Part shown: positions 6,262 through 11,844 of the stretch, piece by piece
Position numbering within the stretch: the stretch's first letter is position 1
Layout of the letters: each line of letters starts with the position of its first letter
Source: Acidobacteriaceae bacterium
Lineage (GTDB): Bacteria; Acidobacteriota; Terriglobia; Terriglobales; Acidobacteriaceae
Assembly: GCA_030044455.1 (NCBI GenBank)
Contig: JASHVU010000710.1
Span: 1 to 11,844 of the forward strand
DNA length: 11,844 nt
Direction: 5' to 3'
The notes under the pieces: generated by a model
The model's input: only the letters and a program-made list of their open reading frames with translations
The model's database searches: none
Told to the model about the DNA's origin: nothing
Program-made: the position numbers and the translations under genes

Positions 6262-8238
6262 TCAGTAGCGCTCAAATTCTGCGTCCAGTTCATCGTGTTT
6301 GTCGTTGAGACGCAGGCTTACTCCAGCCTTCGACGCGGCCTTGGCTGGCGGCGCCGGGCTATGGCCGATCGGCTTTCCGCCCTTGGCAGCCGCAGGCGGC
6401 GCGTGTCTGGCAGCTTTGGCTGCGCCCACCCGCCGGCCGCGGCCGTCCTCTTCGTCTTCGGCATGGAAGAACGAGAGCGCGCTCATCAGTTGGTCGGACT
6501 GGCCGGTCAGCTCCTCGGTCGTCGAAGCCATCTCCTCGGCGGCCGAGGCGTTCTGCTGGATCACTTGCTCCAGTTGCTGCAGAGCCTTGTTGATCTGCTC
6601 AGCGCCGGTATCCTGCTCTTTGCTGGCCGCCGAGATCTCCTGCACCAGTTCCGCCGTGCGCTGAATATCGGGAACCAGTTTTTCCAGCATCTCTCCCGAT
6701 TTTTCAGAGACTTTGAGCGTGGTGGCCGAAAGCTGGTTGATCTCCCCGGCCGCCTTCTGGCTGCGCTCCGCCAGTTTGCGCACTTCGGCTGCAACCACCG
6801 CGAATCCCTTGCCGTGCTCTCCGGCGCGAGCCGCCTCGATGGCAGCGTTCAAGGCCAGCAGGTTGGTCTGGCGCGCAATCTCCTCAATGATCGAGATCTT
6901 GTTGGCGATCTCCTTCATCGCGGCCACTGCTTCCAGCACGCTCTTGCCGCTCTCCTGCGCATCCTTGGCCGATTTGTTGGCGATCTTGTCGGTCTGCTGC
7001 GCGTTGTCGGCATTCTGTTTGATGTTCGAGACCATCTCCTCCATCGACGATGAAGCCTCTTCGGCCGCAGCCGCCTGCGAGCTGGCGCCCTTTGAAACCT
7101 GCACCGAAGCGGTCGAGATGGACTGGCTGGCCGCCGTCACCTCCCCGGCGATGGAGCGGATATCGGAAACAGTGCGGGTCAGGCCTGTCACCATTGCGCC
7201 CAGCGCCTGCATCAACTTGTCTTGCGCCGACCGCTCGCGCAGCTCGACGGTCAGGTTGCCGTTGGCAACCTCTTCTGCGGCCGCGGTGATGTCGTTCATG
7301 GCCACGATCAGGGTGTTGAGGTTGTCCTTCAACAGGTTGAAGTCGCCGTGGCGGACGTCAGTGATCAGTGCGGGAATGTCGCCCTTGCTGATCTGCTCCA
7401 CCATCTTGGCGGCATGATTGAGCGGAGTGATCACAGCGTCGAGGATGGAATTCACGCCACGAATGATTTCGGCGTATGCGCCCTGGAACTGATCGTGTTT
7501 TCCGCGTTCCGCGAGATGGCCCTGATTCGATGCCTCGGTGAGGCGCGCCAGTTCCTTGTGCAGACTCTGCAAAACCTCAGCGACGTTGTTGACGGCAACC
7601 TTCATCTTTTCGTGGTCGCCCTTGTAGGTCTGCGCAATCAGCTCGTCAATCTTGCCCGCCGAGATCTGCGCCAGAATGCGGTTGCCTTCGCCGATGGGCA
7701 ACAGGATGGCGTCGAGCATATCGTTGACGCCGCGCACGATGTCGGCAAAGGCGCCACGAAACTCGTCAGTTTTGCCGCGCTCGCTCAACTGCCCGGCGTG
7801 GGAGGCTGCGATCAACCGTCCCAGCTCCTTCTGCAGCCCCTGCAACACCAGGCCTACGCTGTTGACGGCAATCTTCATCTTTTCGTGGTCGCCCTTATAG
7901 GTCTGGGCAATCAGCTCGTCAATCTTGCCCGCCGAGATCTGCGCCAGAATGCGGTTGCCTTCGCCGATGGGCAAAAGAATGGCGTCCAGCATCTCGTTCA
8001 CACCCTGAATCAGCTCCCGGTGTATGCCATTAAAGAGCGTCGCCTTGCCACGCTCGCTCAAACGGCCCTCCTTCGACGCATCCACCAGGCGCATGACTTC
8101 GTTTAAGACCAGCGCCAGCTCCTCGTCCTGCGCCCTTCTGCCGATGCGTTCGCGGCCTTCCTCGCTGTGTCCACTCTCACCGTGTCCATTGCCGGCGCCA
8201 TGCACCCGCCGGCCTTCACTTACTGCTGCTGTTCCCAT
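6262..8238 (-). CDS. Soluble poly-HAMP methyl-accepting chemotaxis protein
   Basis: 658 residues with no hydrophobic segment long enough to span a membrane and no signal peptide, so it is cytoplasmic. Residues 1-35 are a polar Gly/His/Glu-rich tail. Residues about 48-320 are three 91-residue repeats in register (ERGK at 62, 153 and 244; the [10 protein letters not shown] segment at 101, 192 and, diverged, 283), resembling HAMP modules. A last HAMP (about 318-355) leads to the signalling coiled coil. The hairpin tip is at about 452-487, centred on [17 protein letters not shown]. Candidate methylation sites fitting the consensus are Glu393/Glu394 and Glu568/Glu569. A Pro/Ala/Gly/Lys-rich linker of about 60 residues ends in EFERY, which fits the CheR-binding pentapeptide pattern. 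GGGGAGG (8250-8244) precedes the ATG by five bases. It likely senses a cytoplasmic or partner-protein signal; no ligand domain is recognisable. Confidence 0.95.
   Translation of the reverse strand: MGTAAVSEGRRVHGAGNGHGESGHSEEGRERIGRRAQDEELALVLNEVMRLVDASKEGRLSERGKATLFNGIHRELIQGVNEMLDAILLPIGEGNRILAQISAGKIDELIAQTYKGDHEKMKIAVNSVGLVLQGLQKELGRLIAASHAGQLSERGKTDEFRGAFADIVRGVNDMLDAILLPIGEGNRILAQISAGKIDELIAQTYKGDHEKMKVAVNNVAEVLQSLHKELARLTEASNQGHLAERGKHDQFQGAYAEIIRGVNSILDAVITPLNHAAKMVEQISKGDIPALITDVRHGDFNLLKDNLNTLIVAMNDITAAAEEVANGNLTVELRERSAQDKLMQALGAMVTGLTRTVSDIRSIAGEVTAASQSISTASVQVSKGASSQAAAAEEASSSMEEMVSNIKQNADNAQQTDKIANKSAKDAQESGKSVLEAVAAMKEIANKISIIEEIARQTNLLALNAAIEAARAGEHGKGFAVVAAEVRKLAERSQKAAGEINQLSATTLKVSEKSGEMLEKLVPDIQRTAELVQEISAASKEQDTGAEQINKALQQLEQVIQQNASAAEEMASTTEELTGQSDQLMSALSFFHAEDEEDGRGRRVGAAKAARHAPPAAAKGGKPIGHSPAPPAKAASKAGVSLRLNDKHDELDAEFERY
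7279..8097 (-). repeat. Three tandem 273 bp (91-codon) repeats inside the receptor gene
   Basis: Copy boundaries are about 8097-7825, 7824-7552 and 7551-7279, each exactly 91 codons apart as measured at the ERGK and ISAGK positions. Copies one and two are near identical in DNA over a block: 7601-7719 and 7874-7992 differ at five of 119 positions by my count. Copy three has diverged, especially in its second half. This indicates a recent internal duplication or gene conversion between the first two copies. Confidence 0.9.
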
Positions 8239-8349
8239 CGCATCCTCCCCTTCCGGGTTCTTTCTCTGCTCGATCCGTAATCTTCCGGTGGTCTCGTGAA
8301 GAGACCGTTCCGCGATTGGAGGAGCATGAGAGGTCTTCAGTTCGTTTGC

Positions 8350-10473
8350 TTATACACTTGCGCTGGCGCTCGGTCCAGCGCGGCCGTTGCCCGCAAGGGC
8401 TGTTAAACTCGCACGATGTCGCACCCGGTCCCCCAATGCCGCTCCGGGCGCTTCTCCGCTGAACCGCTCTGCGCGCACAACGTCCTGAACCAGCCGCTCC
8501 GGGTCGAGAATCAGCGCAACCGTGCCGTTGCCTAGAATCGTCGCGCCCGAAACTGCTTGTACATGGCGGTAAAACCGCCCCAGACTCTTGATCACCGTCT
8601 GGCAATTGCCCAGCACCTGGTCCACAACAAACCCGAACCGCCCCTCGCTCGTCTCCACCAGCATGATCTGCTCAATCTCCACCGAGTTCGACGGCATGTG
8701 GAAGTGCTCGCGCAGCCGGATATAAGGAACGATCTGCCCGCGTACATTGGCAATGTGCTTGCCGTTGGAGCGCGCAATGTCGTCCCGGGTCAGCTCAACG
8801 CATTCGAGCGTTGACGCCAGCGGCAGTACAAAGCAGGCGGCGCCGACTCCCACCAGCAACCCGTCGATGATCGCCATGGTCAACGGCATACGCAGCGTAA
8901 CCGTGGTTCCCTGTCCGGGTTGGCTGGTCACTTCCACGGCGCCGCGCAGACTCTCCACCCGCTGCCGGACCACATCCATGCCCACGCCGCGGCCGGAAAC
9001 ATCCGTCACCTTTTTGGCCGTCGAGAATCCCGCCTGAAAGATCAACCCGTAAATCTCGCTCTCAGCAAGCTCCGCGTCGGCGGAGATAAGCCCTCGCTCA
9101 ACCGCGCGGCGGCGCACGGCTTCCCGGTCGATTCCCCGGCCGTCGTCGCTCACCGACACCAGCACGCAGGCTCCGGAGTGCCGCGCTGAAAGCTGAATAT
9201 TTGCCGCCGGTGGTTTTCCGCGCGAAGCACGAACGTCGGCCGGTTCTATGCCGTGATCCATGCTGTTGCGGATCAAGTGCATCAGCGGATCGCCAAGCTG
9301 CTCGATGACCGTCTTGTCGAGCTCGGTGTCCGCTCCCTCAATGGTCAGCTCCACGTTCTTGCCCAAGTCGCGCGCCAGATCGTGCACCAGACGGCGAAAC
9401 TTCTCGAATGTGCCGCGAATGGGCATCATGCGGATGTTCATCGAGCTTTCGCGCAGTGCCGAGGTCAACCGTTCTACCTCCTCCGAGACCGCCCTCACAT
9501 CTTCGTCATCCCGGCGGGCGGCAACTTCGCCCAACCGCGCCTGCACTGTCACCAGTTCGCCTACCAGGTTCACAAACTGGTCGAGCTTGGCGGCAGGAAC
9601 GCGAAGGCTGGTTGCGTTTTCCGGTTTGTCGGCGCCGCGCCGTCCCGGAGAAGAGGCGCGCTTTTCTTCGAGAGCCCGCGCCGTCAGGTCGGCTTCGCAG
9701 GCGAGCGCCGTCTCCGCCTCCGCCCCGACTTCAAGGGCTGGCTCGATGCTCAGCTCGCACGCGTCCTCAACGAAGATGAAGACATCGCGAATCGCGTCTC
9801 GACCCGCTCGGGTCGCCAGCCCCATCTCCCACCAGACGTAACACCTCTCCGGGTCCATCTCGCCAAGCGGCGGAATCGCGTCCATGCCGGCTTTTACCGA
9901 CAGGGTTCCCAGTTGGCCCAGCTCGCGCAGCAGCAGCAGCGGATTCGCGCCGTAACGCATCAGGTCCGGTCCGGGCGCAAAACGAATGTGCCATTGCTCA
10001 ATCGTTCCGCTCTCAGCCGACGGCGGTTCGGGCGCAGGCTCATGCTCCATTGCCGGCTGCTCGTTGGCTTTAACGCCTGCCAGCCGGCGTACGCTCGCGA
10101 GAATGCGGCTGCACACGGCCGGGTCTGCCGGTTCGGCGCCGTTCGCGCCCTCGTCCAGCATGGTGCTGATCTGATCCAGCGCGGCCAGCGTGAGGTCGAT
10201 CAGCTCGGCGCCGATCTCCAGTCGCCCGTTGCGCACCAGATCGTAGGCCGTTTCAAGATCATGGGTAAAGGCCGCCAGGCCCTCGAACCCAAACATGGCG
10301 CCGGAGCCCTTGATGGTGTGCATTCCGCGAAAGATGCGGCCGACGACTTCGGTGTCGCCGTGGTTCTCGTTCAGTTCCAGCAGCGCCGCTTCGAGATCGG
10401 TTAGAATCTCGTGAGCCTCTTCACGGAAGCTCTGTTTGAACTGCTCGGAATTGCCTGAAACTGCCTGTGACAT
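8350..10473 (-). CDS. cheA: CheA: chemotaxis histidine kinase
   Basis: 707 residues from the ATG at 10473; a TTG at 10503 is possible but would only add ten unaligned residues. P1 HPt domain: residues about 5-110 with phosphoacceptor His52 in MHTIKGSGAMFGF. A P2-like region (about 158-246, WHIRFAPGPDLMRYGANPLL...DVFIFVED) should bind the response regulators. P3 dimerisation: about 289-355. P4 ATPase: N-box around 395-415 (LMHLIRNSMDHGIEP), G1 DDGRGID (443-449), AGFSTA (481-486), G2 GRGVGMD (494-500). P5 CheW-like domain: about 536-670. A Gly/Ala-rich tail of roughly 35 residues follows. It autophosphorylates on His52 and passes phosphate to CheB and to a CheY not encoded here. It lies between the STAS gene (79 bp gap) and the receptor (111 bp gap). 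No key residue is missing. Confidence 0.97.
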   Translation of the reverse strand: MSQAVSGNSEQFKQSFREEAHEILTDLEAALLELNENHGDTEVVGRIFRGMHTIKGSGAMFGFEGLAAFTHDLETAYDLVRNGRLEIGAELIDLTLAALDQISTMLDEGANGAEPADPAVCSRILASVRRLAGVKANEQPAMEHEPAPEPPSAESGTIEQWHIRFAPGPDLMRYGANPLLLLRELGQLGTLSVKAGMDAIPPLGEMDPERCYVWWEMGLATRAGRDAIRDVFIFVEDACELSIEPALEVGAEAETALACEADLTARALEEKRASSPGRRGADKPENATSLRVPAAKLDQFVNLVGELVTVQARLGEVAARRDDEDVRAVSEEVERLTSALRESSMNIRMMPIRGTFEKFRRLVHDLARDLGKNVELTIEGADTELDKTVIEQLGDPLMHLIRNSMDHGIEPADVRASRGKPPAANIQLSARHSGACVLVSVSDDGRGIDREAVRRRAVERGLISADAELAESEIYGLIFQAGFSTAKKVTDVSGRGVGMDVVRQRVESLRGAVEVTSQPGQGTTVTLRMPLTMAIIDGLLVGVGAACFVLPLASTLECVELTRDDIARSNGKHIANVRGQIVPYIRLREHFHMPSNSVEIEQIMLVETSEGRFGFVVDQVLGNCQTVIKSLGRFYRHVQAVSGATILGNGTVALILDPERLVQDVVRAERFSGEAPGAALGDRVRHRASLTALAGNGRAGPSASASV

Positions 10474-10552
10474 CGCCCGTAACACACTCTGTTTCCGGCC
10501 CAACGCTGCTGGCCCAAACTCTGTCTTCCCGAGGCCCTCGTGGCCACCTGTT

Positions 10553-10867
10553 TCAATCGATGAGCCCCAGCCCTTCCATCCCCAACTCGGTCAGCAGAGA
10601 TCCCATCACTTTCCTCGGCTCGCCACTCATGACGAATCGAACCCCTAGTTTGGCCGCATGCTGCCGGGCGGCCCAAAGGAGTTGCAGCGCGGTCACATCA
10701 AGATCGGAGATCCCATCAATCGATATTTGAATAGGGTTGCCCCCCTCGAACGCCTGCTGAAGCGCAGCCTTCAGTTCTGCCGCAGATGCAATGTCGATGG
10801 AGCCCGATAGACGCACGACCGTCGAATCGGCCGAGACGCTCAGCGCGATGGCTTCGGACAGCCCCAT
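10553..10867 (-). CDS. STAS-domain protein (anti-sigma-antagonist-like) of the chemosensory cluster
   Basis: 104 residues from the ATG at 10867, the usual size of a single STAS domain. The N-terminal strand and loop read VVRLSGSIDIASAAELKAAL. The signature stretch before the key helix is ISDLDVTALQLLWAARQHA. The position that is Ser in SpoIIAA-type proteins (DSSG) is Thr59 in DVTALQ, still phosphorylatable in principle. This DxTALQLL form is typical of STAS proteins found beside cheA, in my recollection. The frame stays open upstream to a GTG at 11077, adding 70 residues, but that part is Arg-rich and lacks domain character. No strong Shine-Dalgarno precedes either start, so the start is uncertain. 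It lies 79 bp ahead of cheA and is probably the first gene of the operon. No partner kinase or phosphatase of the SpoIIAB/RsbU type is present, so its role is unknown. Confidence 0.8.
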   Translation of the reverse strand: MGLSEAIALSVSADSTVVRLSGSIDIASAAELKAALQQAFEGGNPIQISIDGISDLDVTALQLLWAARQHAAKLGVRFVMSGEPRKVMGSLLTELGMEGLGLID

Positions 10868-11326
10868 TGCCGGCTGAACAAGGCAGGAATTCTCGCTTTT
10901 TTGAAAATCCGGCACCGCAGTCTCTCTCAGCTCTTCCCGTTCGGATTCGCCTGGCTCTTTCCAACTCGCCCGGCCGCGTCTTGGGGCGATCGGCGCAGCT
11001 GCAGCGCGATGGATCGGTCTGCTTCGGAACAGCTTCCTCCGGATGCAGGCCGCCACGCGGAATGCCTTCATGAGCACTTATCGGCTGTCAGGATGCAATT
11101 GATGAGGGTATGCGACTCGCCGTTCCATTAGATTCGTCACATATTGTGCGCAGCCGTCTTTCGCACAGCCGGTTAAATACCGTCTGCAGATCCTGCGCCG
11201 CCGGCTCGCTCTACGGTGTTTTAGAAAAAGGTGTAATGTCACTCACGGTTGTGCAAGGTCAGCGCTCCCTGGGGTCGCGTTGACTTTGTGGTGCCGGTTT
11301 CTCCCTACGGTATTTCCTAAAACGCT
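10868..11326. other. 459 bp without a confident gene, upstream of the STAS-cheA operon
   Basis: This gap should hold the promoter of the STAS-cheA-cheB genes. Its left 210 bp (10868-11077) is open in frame with the STAS gene and could be an N-terminal extension. The rest (11078-11326) is less GC-rich in places. On the minus strand it holds GCCGATAA (11085-11078), identical to the -10 consensus of sigma-28, but the matching -35 is poor. Two imperfect direct copies of a roughly 22 bp element lie at 11200-11221 and 11293-11315. I found no convincing sigma-70 promoter and no intrinsic terminator after the MCP-like gene. Confidence 0.6.
11078..11085 (-). promoter_or_regulatory. Possible sigma-28 (FliA-type) -10 element
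   Basis: GCCGATAA is identical to the enteric sigma-28 -10 consensus and lies in the upstream region of a chemosensory operon. The -35 region at the expected distance does not resemble TAAAGTTT. The same eight bases also occur by chance inside the oxidoreductase gene at 547-554, so this is only a candidate. Confidence 0.25.
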
Positions 11327-11844
11327 TTAAAACAACTCGATCGCCGGGCCGGTGGGAGCAGATTTCACGCCGCCCCCTGAGACCGCCAGGTGCGTGGCCG
11401 TTTGGCTTGCCATCCGATATTGGCCCAGTTGCGCATCGAGCATGCTTTTGAAGGTCCGGTTGAGCTGGCCCTCCCACTCGATTTCATCCGGCTTTTCTGC
11501 CAGCAGCAGCACCTGATCGCTCAAGTCTTTCAGGGCTTCCTGCACGTGGCCCATCCTCTGCCGCATGACATCCTGGAACTGGATGTGACCCATCGCATCA
11601 GAGAGCCGATTCACCATCTCTCCATAACTGGAGTCCACCTCGGTAATTACCGCCAGCAGCAATTCGCCGTTCTTTTCGAATTCCTGTTGCATTGCATCCA
11701 GGTCGCTCACCAGGTGGCTCATCGCAGCGCTCGTTTCATGCTTCTTGAGCGCCGCCTGCGCACCCTTTAATTCAGATTCCACGCTCTTGGAGGTCGCATT
11801 GATTTTCTGGCCGATCTCAGCTGCCGCGTTGGTCGACAGTACCG
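11327..11844 (-). CDS. MCP-like signalling protein with CheZ-like DxxxQ motif, C-terminal part (cut by window edge)
   Basis: The frame is open to the right edge; the last 172 full codons and a TAA (11329-11327) are visible. A GTG at 11782 is not the start, since the reading continues upstream with VLSTNAAAEIGQKINATSKS. That stretch resembles the helix following the hairpin tip of a methyl-accepting signalling domain. Long amphipathic helices follow, then GHIQFQDVMRQRMGHV (motif at about 11590-11543). Its Asp-x-x-x-Gln (11572-11558) matches the spacing of the CheZ catalytic Asp and Gln in FQDLTGQ. The tail is Gly/Ser/Pro-containing and ends in IELF. Short soluble MCP-like proteins with a C-terminal 'QFQDxxxQ' helix are known to me in proteobacteria, usually annotated only as methyl-accepting proteins. 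It could help dephosphorylate CheY, but this is inference. It is separated from the STAS gene by at least 249 bp. Confidence 0.72.
   Translation of the reverse strand, partial: VLSTNAAAEIGQKINATSKSVESELKGAQAALKKHETSAAMSHLVSDLDAMQQEFEKNGELLLAVITEVDSSYGEMVNRLSDAMGHIQFQDVMRQRMGHVQEALKDLSDQVLLLAEKPDEIEWEGQLNRTFKSMLDAQLGQYRMASQTATHLAVSGGGVKSAPTGPAIELF

Noticed and set aside
5659..7053. A 464-codon plus-strand open frame
   Set aside because: It lies antisense to cheW and the receptor gene, which have clear domain motifs. The translation is low-complexity (Ser/Leu/Arg-rich) and shows no family motif, as expected for the complement of GC-rich coding DNA.
7222..8106. A 294-codon plus-strand open frame with an internal repeat
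   Set aside because: The repeat is only the complement of the receptor's tandem repeats; there is no independent coding evidence.
8290..8306. A small inverted repeat, GGTCTC and GAGACC, between cheA and the receptor gene
   Set aside because: A six-base stem with a five-base loop and no U-tract is too weak to call a terminator or regulatory element.
9253..10404. A 383-codon plus-strand open frame
   Set aside because: It is entirely antisense to cheA and has no recognisable domain; it is a shadow of third-position GC bias.
10868..11077. N-terminal extension of the STAS gene to a GTG at 11077
   Set aside because: The extra 70 residues are Arg/Ala-rich and outside the STAS domain, with no Shine-Dalgarno ahead of the GTG. 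The usual family length fits the ATG at 10867, although this remains uncertain.

Overview
The window looks like a chromosomal piece of a GC-rich (about 60% by eye), free-living Gram-negative-type bacterium. The layout, the Tat-dependent Gfo/Idh/MocA oxidoreductase next to a sugar isomerase, and the GC-rich intercistronic hairpins would fit Acidobacteriota. That assignment is an inference from gene style, not proof. No rRNA, tRNA, CRISPR array, insertion sequence or phage gene was seen.

Left third (1-2990): a small sugar or uronate metabolism group. On the plus strand are the 3' end of a sugar phosphate isomerase/epimerase (1-279), a Tat-signal Gfo/Idh/MocA oxidoreductase (346-1617) and a KdgF-like single-domain cupin (1752-2132). 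A short-chain dehydrogenase/reductase family protein (2202-2990) converges on them from the minus strand; its canonical catalytic Tyr and Lys are replaced.

Right three quarters (3166-11844): a chemosensory cluster, all on the minus strand. In transcription order it holds the C-terminal end of an MCP-like protein with a CheZ-like DxxxQ motif (cut by the right edge), a roughly 250-460 bp gap, a STAS-domain protein, CheA, a soluble poly-HAMP methyl-accepting receptor, CheW, CheR, CheD and CheB. cheR and cheD overlap, and cheD and cheB are 15 bp apart. The other gaps are 40-111 bp, and two of them contain strong hairpins.

How the parts should work together: the receptor has no membrane span and should signal from the cytoplasm to the CheA-CheW complex. 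CheR methylates the receptor, CheB demethylates or deamidates it under CheA control, and CheD deamidates it. There is no cheY, cheC, cheX or canonical cheZ in the window, so the output regulator lies elsewhere. Flagellar, pilus or other output cannot be decided from this window. The most notable details are the 91-residue triplicated receptor repeat with nearly identical DNA in two copies, a possible CheR/CheB-tethering pentapeptide (EFERY) on a soluble receptor, a cheR leader with a hairpin between the Shine-Dalgarno sequence and the ATG, and the CheZ-like motif on the MCP-like protein.
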